From assembly GCA_044508215.1 (NCBI GenBank), contig JBIQID010000113.1, positions 1 to 10,496 of the forward strand: DNA of 10,496 nt. The letters are read 5' to 3'. Shown here in pieces: positions 1 to 7,883 of the stretch. The first letter of the stretch is position 1; the number at the start of each line of letters is the position of its first letter. Source of the DNA: JAEZFI01 sp044508215 (lineage in GTDB: Bacteria; Actinomycetota; Acidimicrobiia; Acidimicrobiales; Microtrichaceae). The notes below the pieces were generated by a model that saw only the letters and a list, made by a program, of their open reading frames with translations, ran no database searches and was not told where the DNA came from. The translations under genes were made by a program, and so were the position numbers.

Positions 1-47
1 ACGAGTCCGATCGGGGCGCAGGCGGCTTCGGCCACACCGGTCGGTAG
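1..47 (+). CDS. dut: dUTPase (dUTP diphosphatase), C-terminal end only
   Basis: Reading from base 3, the last 14 residues are ESDRGAGGFGHTGR followed by TAG at 45-47; the rest lies left of the window. This matches the glycine-rich motif V at the C-terminus of trimeric dUTPases (the E. coli enzyme ends in a very similar RGEGGFGHSGR stretch). In that family the flexible tail closes over the active site, with its Phe stacking on the uracil ring and the Arg contacting phosphates. The enzyme hydrolyses dUTP to dUMP and pyrophosphate, keeping uracil out of DNA and feeding dTMP synthesis. Seen: the tail motif and stop codon. Inferred: the identity of the whole gene, from 14 residues. The motif is quite specific, but the fragment is short. 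Confidence 0.72.
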   Translation, partial: ESDRGAGGFGHTGR

Positions 48-49
48 CG

Positions 50-78
50 GCTCGACCCCGAGCACCGCGCCCCGGTGC
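50..78. terminator. Possible weak hairpins between convergent genes
   Basis: Two small GC-rich stems lie in the 46-bp gap between the dut stop and the metallophosphoesterase stop: GCTCG/CGAGC (50-54 with 59-63) and GCACCG/CGGTGC (62-67 with 73-78). They overlap, so only one can form at a time. Neither is followed by a T-rich tract. The convergent position is what suggests a terminator; in DNA this GC-rich short stems also arise by chance. Confidence 0.22.
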
Positions 79-93
79 CGCCCTGCCTCCGAT

Positions 94-1464
94 CTACCTG
101 GCAGCGACCGCCGAACGATCGGACGCGGCCGCCGCGCTCGCGGCTGGGTCGATGAGCACGTGTCGGCCGTCGCCGGTTCGACGGAGCACCACGCGGACGA
201 CCTCGCGCGCCCCGACGGGCATCCGCACCGCGTCGGTGGGCAGCAGGTCGGCGCCGCCGGGGATGTCCGCCCACACCCACGCCACCAGGCGGGGCTCGGG
301 AGCGTCGCCGCCGGTCCACTCGATGCCGGTCACCATCCCCGCCCAGGTGCCGCTGCCGCCGTTCACGTAGCGCCGCCAGGGCACCCCGGTCCGCGACAGC
401 GGCTGCATGACGGGCAGGTGGGTGTGGCCGAGGAGGAACCACGGACCGGTCGACGTAGCGCCACCGAACGAGTCGAAGAGCAGCTCCTCGTCCACGCTGT
501 CGTACTTCGTGTTCGCGCCGAACCGCCGGTGCACCTGGAGGAGGCGGTTGGGGAGACGGCCCTCGAGGAGGTCGAGCGTGGCCGACATCGGGAGCACCGA
601 GTCGGGTGACTCCAGCCCCGGCACGTCGGCGATGGTGCAGCCGAACCACGTGGCGAGGCGACCCAGCCCGGCGCGCTCCGCGGCGTTCCACCCGTCGGTC
701 TGGTGCCCGTGGGTGATGATCGCCGAGGCCGAGCCGTCGGGGCGCTCGAGCACCAGCACGTCGACCGGCTGCGAGCCGCCGCTGCGTGCCGCCAGGTCGT
801 CGGAGAGCTTCCGGTCGAGGTAGGCGTCGTCGTGGTTGCCCACGGTGCGGTGGTAGCGACCGGCCCGTCCGAGGCGCGCCAGCCGTCGCGCCACCGCCAC
901 GTTGTTCTCCATGATGAGGCGTACGTGTCGCCGGCCGATCGCCCGGCGGGCGCTTCGCCCGAGCGCACCGGGGAGCAACCGGCTCACGAGCCACGCCGCG
1001 TCGTACCACTGCCCGTAGGGGGAGCCGCCGACCATCCAGTGGTCCTCGACGTCGCCGTTCTCGACCACGTCCCATCCGGCGGCGTCGTAGTGGTCCACCA
1101 GCGCGGCGTAGAGGAGCTTCACGTCCTGCCGCTCGCAGACGTCACGACGTCCCGGGTAGCAGCGGTGGAGGTCGGACGACACGAAGAGCGGCCTGTGGTC
1201 GGGAACGCGACGCACCCGGTCGCCGGGCCACGGCACGCCCTCCCCCCGTTCGAGCGCTGCGATCTGCGCGGGCACCGCTCGGATCCGCTCCTTGGCGAGC
1301 GCGTGGTTCCGCGCCGCCCTCCACGCCACGACCGGGACCGCCAGCGGAGCCGCGAGGCAGGCGAGCACGAACTTGAGCAGCGCCCACCCGTCCGCTGCGA
1401 CGTGCGCCATCCCGCCGAGGCGGGCACGGGTGGACGACGAGAGCCGCAGCATCCGGTCCAGCAT
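94..1464 (-). CDS. Membrane-anchored calcineurin-like metallophosphoesterase
   Basis: The product is 456 aa from the chosen ATG at 1462-1464. It carries the metal-binding signature of calcineurin-like phosphoesterases in order: D-L-H at about 98-100, GD at 137-138 (GDVED), GNHD at 209-212, a THGH His near 252 and GHTH at 346-349, followed by a VNGGSGTW strand. A hydrophobic segment near 28-48 (LLKFVLACLAAPLAVPVVAW) followed by basic residues suggests an N-terminal membrane anchor, with the catalytic domain probably on the cytoplasmic face. Family members hydrolyse phosphomono- or diesters with two metal ions; the substrate is not predictable here. An in-frame ATG at 1536 exists, but it overlaps the start codon of the divergent dehydrogenase gene, so I prefer 1464; ATGs at 1452 and 1410 are also possible and none has a strong ribosome site. 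It converges on dut. Confidence 0.82.
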   Translation of the reverse strand: MLDRMLRLSSSTRARLGGMAHVAADGWALLKFVLACLAAPLAVPVVAWRAARNHALAKERIRAVPAQIAALERGEGVPWPGDRVRRVPDHRPLFVSSDLHRCYPGRRDVCERQDVKLLYAALVDHYDAAGWDVVENGDVEDHWMVGGSPYGQWYDAAWLVSRLLPGALGRSARRAIGRRHVRLIMENNVAVARRLARLGRAGRYHRTVGNHDDAYLDRKLSDDLAARSGGSQPVDVLVLERPDGSASAIITHGHQTDGWNAAERAGLGRLATWFGCTIADVPGLESPDSVLPMSATLDLLEGRLPNRLLQVHRRFGANTKYDSVDEELLFDSFGGATSTGPWFLLGHTHLPVMQPLSRTGVPWRRYVNGGSGTWAGMVTGIEWTGGDAPEPRLVAWVWADIPGGADLLPTDAVRMPVGAREVVRVVLRRTGDGRHVLIDPAASAAAASDRSAVAAR

Positions 1465-1477
1465 GCCGCGCTGCCCC

Positions 1478-1506
1478 TGTGGGGGCGGACCCCACCGCCG
1501 TAGTGT
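1478..1506 (+). promoter_or_regulatory. Candidate promoter of the dehydrogenase operon
   Basis: TAGTGT at 1501-1506 fits the TANNNT -10 form common in Actinobacteria. It lies 28 nt before the ATG at 1535, leaving a leader of about 20 nt that contains the Shine-Dalgarno site. The -35 position, 17 nt upstream at 1478-1483 (TGTGGG), is a poor match. This is the only AT-rich spot in the divergent intergenic region. No transcription data support it. Confidence 0.3.
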
Positions 1507-1523
1507 GTGGCCCGTCGCCGTCC

Positions 1524-1529
1524 GAGGAG
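1524..1529 (+). promoter_or_regulatory. Ribosome binding site for the dehydrogenase
   Basis: GAGGAG ends 5 nt before the ATG at 1535. This fixes the dehydrogenase start there and rules out the much longer reading frame that continues upstream to about 1292 on the same strand. Confidence 0.7.
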
Positions 1530-1534
1530 CACGC

Positions 1535-2383
1535 ATGGAACGTCCGCTTGCCGGTCAACGAGCCCTGGTCACCGGGGGAGGGAGCGGCATCGGGCTCGCG
1601 TCTGCCGCGGCGCTCCTGGCGGACGGGGCGTCGGTCACGATCATGGGCCGCACCAAGGAGAAGCTCGACGCCGCTGCCAGCGAGCTGCGAGCCGCCGCTC
1701 CCGAGGGGGCCGAGGTGGAGGTGTTCCCGGGCGACGTCACGAACGAGGGATCGGTGGAGGCTGCGGTGGCCGCTGCCGCCGGGCCGGAGGGCCAGCTCCA
1801 CATCTGCGTGGCTGCGGCGGGCGACGGCACGGTGGGCCCGATGGCGGTGATGCCCACGTCGGAGTGGAACCGGATCCTCGACGTGTCGCTGACCGGCGTC
1901 TTCTTCACGATCCGGGCGGCTGCCGCCACGATGATGCGCGCCGGCATCCCCGGCAGCATCGTGGCGGTCTCGTCGATCGCAGGCTCCACGACCCACCGCT
2001 GGATGGGCCCGTACTGCGTGGCCAAGGCGGGCGTCGACATGATGGTCCGGGTCTGCGCTGACGAGATGGGGACCGTGGGCATCCGGGTGAACGCCGTGGC
2101 GCCCGGGATCATCGAGACCGACCTCGTCTCGATGGTCACGCCCGACACGGAGGTGGGCCAGAGCTACCTCCGCGAGTCACCCATCAGCCGGTTCGGCAAG
2201 GTCGAGGACGTGGCGCCGGTGGTGCGGTTCCTCGCCGGGCCCGAGTCGGGCCACGTGACGGGAACGATCGTCCCGGTCGACGGCGGGCACCACCTGCGTG
2301 GCGGTCCCGACTACGGCGAGTTCGCACGCATGCTCTACGGCGAGGCCGTCCAGGGCCGCCTCGACTCCGGGGACCCGTCGTGA
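1535..2383 (+). CDS. Short-chain dehydrogenase/reductase (SDR family)
   Basis: This 282-aa protein has the classical SDR layout. The cofactor motif TGGGSGIG is at residues 13-20, a GRTK turn after beta-2 (38-41) suggests NADP(H), and D67-V68 contacts adenine. The catalytic Ser is in VSSIAG (Ser147) and the YxxxK motif is Tyr160-Lys164. A PG-IIETDL segment and a VDGG end of the last strand (about 248-251) follow. Such enzymes oxidise or reduce hydroxyl/keto groups with NAD(P). Two usual positions differ: the NNAG motif reads AAAG (93-96), and the Asn of the catalytic tetrad, normally in an N-x-x-G segment, is Ser118 (DVSLTG). The C-terminal tail of about 30 residues after VDGG is longer than in typical 250-aa members. 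The stop overlaps the next gene's GTG by 4 nt, so they are probably co-translated. Substrate unknown. Confidence 0.93.
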   Translation: MERPLAGQRALVTGGGSGIGLASAAALLADGASVTIMGRTKEKLDAAASELRAAAPEGAEVEVFPGDVTNEGSVEAAVAAAAGPEGQLHICVAAAGDGTVGPMAVMPTSEWNRILDVSLTGVFFTIRAAAATMMRAGIPGSIVAVSSIAGSTTHRWMGPYCVAKAGVDMMVRVCADEMGTVGIRVNAVAPGIIETDLVSMVTPDTEVGQSYLRESPISRFGKVEDVAPVVRFLAGPESGHVTGTIVPVDGGHHLRGGPDYGEFARMLYGEAVQGRLDSGDPS

Positions 2384-3102
2384 CCACGAACGAGCGGGCC
2401 CCGGAGGGCGACCGCTCCTACGAGGCCGTCCGCGACCGCCTCCAGATGCCGCTCGTCGAGGCGATGGAGACGCAGCGTGCCGTCCGCCGCGTGCTGCCCG
2501 ATCCCGTGGACGACGAGATCGTGGTCCGCTGCATCGAGCTGGCACTGCGGGCACCCACCGGCTCGAACGGCCAGTCGTGGGAGTTCGTGATCGTGAAGGA
2601 CGCCGAGCGGAAGGCTGCCTTCGCGAAGCGGTACCGGCAGATCTGGCGCTGGTACAGGGCCGCGGGAGAGCGGAGCGGCAAGGCCTCCGACCCTTCGATG
2701 GCCAAGGTCCTCGACGCCGTGCAGTGGCAGGTGGACCACTTCGAGGAGATCCCGGTGCTGGTCGTCCCCTGCCTCCGGTCGAGCCCGCTCGCCGGTCAGC
2801 GGGTGCCGCTCGTGGGCGGCCCGGCGATCGTGCAGTCGAGCTTCTACGGCTCGATCTACCCGAGCGTGCAGAACCTGCTGCTGGCCGCCCGCGGCTTCGG
2901 GCTGGGGGCGTCGCTCATCACCCTGCCCCTCTGGTCGCTGCAGAGCGCGCGGCGGATCCTCGACCTCCCGATCTCGGTCACCCCTGCGTGCATCGTCCCC
3001 CTGGGCTGGCCCAGGGGTCGCTACGGGCCCACGACGCGTCGGCCGGTGGGTGACGTCGTGCACGTCGACTCGTTCGGCAACCAACCGTTCCGGTCCCGTT
3101 GA
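2380..3102 (+). CDS. Nitroreductase-family FMN oxidoreductase
   Basis: The 240-aa product shows nitroreductase-fold landmarks: QRAVRR at 32-37 (the N-terminal Arg cluster that binds FMN phosphate), APTGSNGQSWEF at 58-69 (FMN-contacting loop), a helix around 160-172 leading to GLGASLITLP (174-183) and a C-terminal VPLGWPRGRYGP segment (206-217). The family uses FMN and NAD(P)H to reduce nitro groups, quinones, enones or, in some members, to dehalogenate or dehydrogenate; which one applies here cannot be told. It starts with GTG at 2380, overlapping the dehydrogenase stop as GTGA, with a partial GGGGA ribosome site at 2369-2373; the overlap decides the start. Its own stop overlaps the next gene's TTG. 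Soluble; no signal peptide seen. Confidence 0.9.
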   Translation: MTTNERAPEGDRSYEAVRDRLQMPLVEAMETQRAVRRVLPDPVDDEIVVRCIELALRAPTGSNGQSWEFVIVKDAERKAAFAKRYRQIWRWYRAAGERSGKASDPSMAKVLDAVQWQVDHFEEIPVLVVPCLRSSPLAGQRVPLVGGPAIVQSSFYGSIYPSVQNLLLAARGFGLGASLITLPLWSLQSARRILDLPISVTPACIVPLGWPRGRYGPTTRRPVGDVVHVDSFGNQPFRSR

Positions 3103-4296
3103 GCGAGTCGCCGGGCGCTGACGCCGGCGTGCTCGACCCCCTCGAGGGCCTCACCGTCGAGCAGCTCCGCCGACGGACCGGCAAGAAGTGGTCGCGGTAC
3201 GGGCCCGACGTGATCCCGGCCTGGATCGCCGACGCCGACTGCGATCCGCCACCGGCCGCCCGGGCCGCGATCGAGGAGCTGCTCGATCGCGGCGACGTGA
3301 CCTACCCGCACGACGCGGTGACCGGCCGTGTCGCCGACGCGTTCGCCGGCCGGATGCGCGACCGCTACGGGTGGTCACCCGACCCGGCCGGGGTGGTCCT
3401 CGTGACCGACCTCGTCCAGGCCGTGTCGCTCGTGCTCGACCACCTGTCCGAGCCGGGGGACGGGATCGCGATCCAGACCCCGTGCTACCCGCCGTTCCTC
3501 GAGGAGGTCGCAGCGCTGGAGCGCCAGGTGATCCCGAGCGCCTGGATCCGCACCGAGCACGGCTGGGAGCCCGACCTCGACCACCTCGCCGAGTTCGCGC
3601 AGCGCCGGCCGGGCGGCGTGGTGCTGCTGGTGAACCCGCACAACCCCACCGGTCGGGTGTGGCGCCGCGACGAGCTGGAGGCCCTCGCCGGGCTGGCACT
3701 CGACCACGGCCTCGTGGTGGTCAGCGACGAGATCCACGCCGAGCTGGTGCTCGACCACCACCAGCACATCCCGTTCGCATCGCTCTCGCCGGAGATCGCG
3801 GAACGGACGATCACCCTCACCTCCACGTCGAAGAGCTTCAACCTGCCGGGTCTCCGCACGGCGGTGATGCACCTCGGCGACGGTCCGGCGCTCGAACCGG
3901 TGCGGAGGATCCGCCGGACGCAGATCGGGACGGTGGGCAACCCCGGCATCGCCGCGACGCTGGCGGTCTGGCGTGACGGCGACGAGTGGCTCGAGGGCTA
4001 CCGCAGCGGCCTGGTCCGCCGCCGGGACGAGCTCGCCGAGATGCTCGCGGAGCACCTGCCGGAGATCAGGTGGGTGCCGCCCGAGGCGACGTCGCTGGCG
4101 TGGCTCGACTGCTCAGCGCTCGGTCTGGGCGAGGACCCCGCCGAGTTCTTCCTGGAGCGCGCGCTCGTGGCGCTGTCGTGTGGGCGCGACTTCGGACCGG
4201 GCGGCGTCGGCCACGTGCGGCTCAACTTCGCCACCGGTCCCGCCATCCTCTCGGAGGTCGTGGAGCGGATGGTGACCGCCGTCGACCTCCGGCGCG
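3099..4296 (+). CDS. PatB/MalY-type PLP aminotransferase or C-S lyase, 3' end in gap
   Basis: About 399 codons are visible before the N run. This is a fold-type I PLP enzyme: NPHNPTG at 179-185 (Asn182 near the PLP ring O), SDEIH at 209-213 (Asp210 to the pyridine N), the Schiff-base Lys245 in TSKSFNLPG, and Arg374 in VRLNFAT for the substrate carboxylate. The N-terminal part (KKWSRYGPDVIPAWIADADCDPP) resembles the PatB/MalY group, many of which are cystathionine beta-lyases while others are transaminases. Family length is about 390-400 aa, so only a few residues and the stop should lie in the gap. The start is TTG at 3099, overlapping the nitroreductase stop as TTGA, with no clear Shine-Dalgarno; GTG at 3129 is the alternative. 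Third gene of the operon. Confidence 0.9.
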
Positions 4297-4396
4297 NNNN
4301 NNNNNNNNNNNNNNNNNNNNNNNNNNNNNNNNNNNNNNNNNNNNNNNNNNNNNNNNNNNNNNNNNNNNNNNNNNNNNNNNNNNNNNNNNNNNNNNN
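4297..4396. other. Assembly gap (100 N)
   Basis: Exactly 100 N, the usual placeholder for a gap of unknown true length. It hides the aminotransferase stop codon and possibly more. Reading frames that run through the N are not real. Confidence 0.99.
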
Positions 4397-4410
4397 AACG
4401 CGACGAACCC

Positions 4411-4447
4411 GGGCAGGAACCGACGCGGATCGCGTCGGTTCCTGCCC
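4411..4447. terminator. Perfect 17-bp hairpin, likely bidirectional terminator
   Basis: GGGCAGGAACCGACGCG (4411-4427) is followed by the loop GAT and then its exact reverse complement (4431-4447). It lies between two converging units, 48 nt past the stop of the minus-strand permease. No T-rich tract follows on either strand, so it would be an I-shaped, U-less terminator of the kind proposed in high-GC Actinobacteria. Seen: the perfect inverted repeat. Inferred: the terminator role. Confidence 0.7.
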
Positions 4448-4495
4448 GAGAACGGGAGGGGGGACCTGCTCCAGGACAGGCGGAGGTGCTGGGCC

Positions 4496-7036
4496 TCAGG
4501 CCGCCAGGGCGTCGAGGACGTCGAGGCGGGCCGCCCGTCGTGCGGGTCGGAGCCCCGCCATGATGCCGGCGAGGGCACCGATGGCCACGACCACCAGCAG
4601 CTGGCTCGACGGGATGGCGAGCGTGCCGAAGCCCTCCTGGACGGCGAGGGCACGGACGAGCCCCCAGCCCAGGAACGTCCCGAGTGCGATGCCGCCGATC
4701 GTGCCGAACACCGCCACGATCACCGACTCCCAGCGGACCATCGAGCGGGTCTGCGAACGGGTCAGGCCGACCGCCCGGAGGAGGCCCAGCTCACGGGTCC
4801 GCTCGTAGATGGCGAGCGAGAGCGTGTTGCCGATGCCCATGAGGGCGATGACGATCGACAGCGCAAGGAGGGCGTACACGAGGCCCAGCATCTGGTCGAC
4901 CTGCCCGGCCACCTCACCCACGAAGGTCTCACGGTCCGCCACGTCGGGTGCGCCGTAGCTCTCGGCGATCCCGTCGAGCGTCCGCTCGACCGCCACGAGG
5001 TCGGCCCCGTCCCGCACGCCGATCAGCACGGCGTCCAACGTGCGCTGGGTGGCGTGGGGCGCCCACACCGCCTCGGGCACGATGATGCCGCCCATCATGT
5101 CCTCGACCCGGTAGATGGCAGCGACCTCCAGGGAGGCGGTGTCGCCGTCGGCGAACGACATCTCCACGGTGTCGCCCAGCGCCCAGCCGTTGTCCTCGGC
5201 CTGCCTCGCCGAGACGGCGAGGCCCTCGTCGCCGAGCGCCCCGAAGGAGCCCTCGGCCACGTCGAGCTCGAGCAGCGGTTCCACGGTCGCGGGGTCCACC
5301 ACCGTGATGAGCTCGTCCTCGTCGCCCAGGCGCACGATCGCCGAACCGATGGGGGTCACCGCGTCGACCTCGTCGACGGCGGCGATCTCCTCGGCGACCT
5401 CGGGAGCGATGCCGACGCCGCTGAACTCCGACAGCGCGATGACGAAGTCACCCCGGAAGGCGCCGCGGACCGAGTCGTCGATCGACGCCTTGATCGAAGC
5501 GCCGAAGACGATGAAGAGGGTGACCACGCCGACGCCCACCATCAGGGCGGAGGCCGTCGCCGCCGTGCGGCGGGGCGAACGCATCGCGTTCCGCCGGGCG
5601 AGTGAGCCGGTGCGTCCGCGGATCGCAGCGACGGGGGAACCCAGCGCAGCGGCCGCGCTCCTCGCCACCACCGGGCCGGCCGTGACCATCGCGAGCAGCG
5701 TCAGCAGGGCACCGATGCCGGCACGAGCGAGCGCCGAGCCCTCGTCGCCCAAGGTGCCGGTGGCCACGAGCGCGATGCCGGGGACGGCGAGCAGCGCAGC
5801 GAGGACCGTGCGCACACGCCCGGCCTCCACCCGCTCGATGGCGACGTCGCGCAGCGCGGCGAGGGGCGGCACCTTCGAGGCCCGGATGGCGGGGACCAGC
5901 GCCGCGATCAGCGTCACGGCGATCCCCACGATGGCGGCGGTCACCAGGCTCGACGGCTCGATGACCAGTTGGCCGGCGGGGAGGTCGAAGCCGGCGGCCC
6001 TCATGAAGGCGAGGAGGCCGACCGCCAGGCCGGCGCCGGCCGCCAGGCCCACGAGGGAGGCGGCCGTGCCGACGAGGAGCGCCTCGAGGCCCACGGAACG
6101 GAGCACCTGGGACCGCGTCGCGCCGATCGCCCGCAGCAGCGCGGACTCCCGCGACCGCTGGGCGAGGACCACGGTGAACGTGTTGTTGATGCTGAAGGTC
6201 GCGACGAGCAGGGCCACGCCGGCGAACACCAGGAGGAAGATCTCGAAGAAGTCGAGGAAGTCGTCGCCGATCGCAGCGATCTGCTCGTCGGTCAGCTCCG
6301 CTCCGGTGACCACGTCGGCGTCGTCGTCGAGGACGGCCCGAACTCGCGCGGCCAGCTCGTCGGGTCCGACGCCGTCGGTCCCCCGGACGAGCACCTGGTC
6401 CACCTTCGTGGGATCAGCGGCGAGGTGCTGCTGGGCGTCGGCCGGGTGCATCGCGGTGTAGGTGGCGCCACCGAGGGAGTCCTGCCCGTCGAAGGTCATG
6501 AGGCCCACGACCTCCACCTCGAGCGGCTGCGGGACGCGGATGAGGATGGTGTCGCCCACCTCGATGTCACCGTCGTTGGCGGCTCCTCGGTTGAGGACGA
6601 CCTCGCCGGGCGCCTCGGGGGCCCTGCCGGTGGCCAGCTCGTAGGGGGTGATCGCCTCGTCGTCGATCCACGACCCGCCGAGCGTCGGCGGTCCGTTGCC
6701 CCCGATCGGCTCGCCGTCGGAGCCCATCACCTGGATCGCGCCGGCGACCAGAGGTTGGGCGTCGGCCACGCCGTCGACCGCGCGGATGTCGTCGAGGATC
6801 GACGCGTCGAGCGTCGAGCGCTGCTCGAAGTCGTTGCTGCCGATCTTCGTGGCGCCCCTGACCACCACGTCGGTGCCGGCGTTGGCCGACGAGAAGACGT
6901 CGTCGAAGGTGGCGCGGAGCGTGTCGCTCAGCATCAGCGTCCCGGAGAGGAACGCCACGCCGATGAGCACGGCGGTGCAGGTGCCGAGCAGCCGTCGGGT
7001 GTTGGAGCCGACGGTCCTCCGTACGAGTGTGAGCAC
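4496..7036 (-). CDS. ABC transporter permease, FtsX/MacB type, duplicated core
   Basis: This 846-aa membrane protein has the architecture of large FtsX-family permeases. A membrane segment lies at about 17-36, then an extracytoplasmic MacB-like domain (about 40-255) and an FtsX core with membrane segments near 263-283, 313-345 and 362-384. A middle pair follows (about 407-460), a segment at 492-515, a second extracytoplasmic domain (about 520-710) and a second FtsX core (about 715-737, 769-795, 811-830). Both cores carry the hallmark cytoplasmic loop (SRESALLRAIGATRSQV at 295-310; TRELGLLRAVGLTRSQT at 747-763). Both end in a P-A-x-R-A motif (VPAIRASK, RPARRAAR). Such permeases move lipoproteins, peptides or drugs, or transmit force to cell-wall enzymes; the cargo is not readable. 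It starts with GTG 1 nt after the ATPase stop, preceded by a strong ribosome site. Confidence 0.92.
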   Translation of the reverse strand: MLTLVRRTVGSNTRRLLGTCTAVLIGVAFLSGTLMLSDTLRATFDDVFSSANAGTDVVVRGATKIGSNDFEQRSTLDASILDDIRAVDGVADAQPLVAGAIQVMGSDGEPIGGNGPPTLGGSWIDDEAITPYELATGRAPEAPGEVVLNRGAANDGDIEVGDTILIRVPQPLEVEVVGLMTFDGQDSLGGATYTAMHPADAQQHLAADPTKVDQVLVRGTDGVGPDELAARVRAVLDDDADVVTGAELTDEQIAAIGDDFLDFFEIFLLVFAGVALLVATFSINNTFTVVLAQRSRESALLRAIGATRSQVLRSVGLEALLVGTAASLVGLAAGAGLAVGLLAFMRAAGFDLPAGQLVIEPSSLVTAAIVGIAVTLIAALVPAIRASKVPPLAALRDVAIERVEAGRVRTVLAALLAVPGIALVATGTLGDEGSALARAGIGALLTLLAMVTAGPVVARSAAAALGSPVAAIRGRTGSLARRNAMRSPRRTAATASALMVGVGVVTLFIVFGASIKASIDDSVRGAFRGDFVIALSEFSGVGIAPEVAEEIAAVDEVDAVTPIGSAIVRLGDEDELITVVDPATVEPLLELDVAEGSFGALGDEGLAVSARQAEDNGWALGDTVEMSFADGDTASLEVAAIYRVEDMMGGIIVPEAVWAPHATQRTLDAVLIGVRDGADLVAVERTLDGIAESYGAPDVADRETFVGEVAGQVDQMLGLVYALLALSIVIALMGIGNTLSLAIYERTRELGLLRAVGLTRSQTRSMVRWESVIVAVFGTIGGIALGTFLGWGLVRALAVQEGFGTLAIPSSQLLVVVAIGALAGIMAGLRPARRAARLDVLDALAA

Positions 7037-7037
7037 G

Positions 7038-7832
7038 TCAGGCCTCCTGTGGTGCCGCCGAGCGCGGCGTGATGGCGGCGAGGCGATCGAGCACCGCCTC
7101 GGGGCTGGGTTCGCCGAGGCGGTCCACGATGCGGCCGTCGGCCAGGAACAGGACCTCGTCCGACCAGCTGGCGGCGACCGGGTCGTGGGTGACCATCGCG
7201 ATGGTCTGGCCCATGTCGTCGGTGGCGGCGCGCAGGAAGCGCAGGATCTCCGCCCCGGTGCGGCTGTCGAGGTTGCCCGTGGGCTCGTCGGCGAAGATCA
7301 CCTCGGGCCGGCTGGCGAGCGCCCGGGCCACGGCCACGCGCTGCTGCTGGCCCCCGGAGAGCTCGGCCGGCCGATGGCGCAGCCGCTCGGTGAGGCCCAC
7401 GGTGCGGATCACCAGGTCCAGCCAGGCGGGATCGGCCTTGGTGCCCGCGAGGTCCATCGGGAGCGTGATGTTCTCCAGCGCGGTCAGCGTCGGGATCAGG
7501 TTGAACGCCTGGAACACGAACCCGATGCGCTGGCGTCGCAGGGTGGTCAGCTCCTTGTCCGACAGCGAGCCGAGCTCGACGTCGCCGATGTGGACCGTGC
7601 CCGAGGTGAGCTGGTCGAGGCCGGCGAGGCAGTGCATCAGCGTCGACTTGCCGGAGCCCGACGGCCCCATGATCGCGGTGAAGCGGCCACGCGGCAGCTC
7701 GACGGTGACCCCGTCGAGGGCCCGGACGGCGGTGTCGCCCGAGCCGTACACCTTCGTGGCCGCATCGCAGCGTGCCGCAGCGTCCACCGCGTGCGGTCGA
7801 CGGGAGCTGTTCGTACTGGTCAGGAGCGTCAT
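7038..7832 (-). CDS. ABC transporter ATP-binding protein, LolD/MacB type
   Basis: This gives 264 aa from the ATG at 7832. It contains Walker A GPSGSGKST (56-64), Q-loop VFQ (Gln108), signature LSGGQQQR (158-165), Walker B VIFADEPTG with the catalytic Glu (178-186) and the H-loop His216. The segment FVFQAFNLIPTLTALENI is typical of the LolD/MacB/FtsE group, which pairs with FtsX-fold permeases such as the next gene. It would hydrolyse ATP on the inner face of the membrane as a dimer. The start is uncertain. ATG 7832 has a GGGAGAGG ribosome site (7836-7843), which I follow; an in-frame ATG at 7877 (15 residues longer, 279 aa) sits 6 nt after a -10 box and could be used on leaderless mRNA. All catalytic motifs are intact. 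Confidence 0.93.
   Translation of the reverse strand: MTLLTSTNSSRRPHAVDAAARCDAATKVYGSGDTAVRALDGVTVELPRGRFTAIMGPSGSGKSTLMHCLAGLDQLTSGTVHIGDVELGSLSDKELTTLRRQRIGFVFQAFNLIPTLTALENITLPMDLAGTKADPAWLDLVIRTVGLTERLRHRPAELSGGQQQRVAVARALASRPEVIFADEPTGNLDSRTGAEILRFLRAATDDMGQTIAMVTHDPVAASWSDEVLFLADGRIVDRLGEPSPEAVLDRLAAITPRSAAPQEA
7043..7048 (-). promoter_or_regulatory. Strong ribosome binding site for the FtsX permease
   Basis: AGGAGG on the minus strand, 6 nt before the GTG at 7036, lies inside the last codons of the ATPase gene. It fixes the permease start at a GTG and indicates independent re-initiation just after the ATPase stop. Confidence 0.8.
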
Positions 7833-7835
7833 GTT

Positions 7836-7843
7836 CCTCTCCC
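7836..7843 (-). promoter_or_regulatory. Ribosome binding site for the MacB-type ATPase
   Basis: GGGAGAGG on the minus strand lies just before the ATG at 7832 (GGAG core 6 nt away). The upstream in-frame ATG at 7877 has no such site, so this supports the shorter protein. Confidence 0.6.
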
Positions 7844-7883
7844 GGTCGAGGGTCTGTGCGGGCGTTGGGGAAGCCATGGGTCG

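Noticed and set aside
1292..1534. Upstream extension of the dehydrogenase frame
   Set aside because: The SDR cofactor fold begins right after the ATG at 1535, which has a GAGGAG site; the upstream part is the antisense of the metallophosphoesterase N-terminus.
1465..1536. Longer N-terminus for the metallophosphoesterase starting at 1536
   Set aside because: It would overlap the divergent dehydrogenase start codon and ribosome site; the added residues are not family-like.
4297..4808. Plus-strand frames running from the aminotransferase through the N run
   Set aside because: Translation across N is meaningless, and the sequence beyond is antisense to the FtsX permease.
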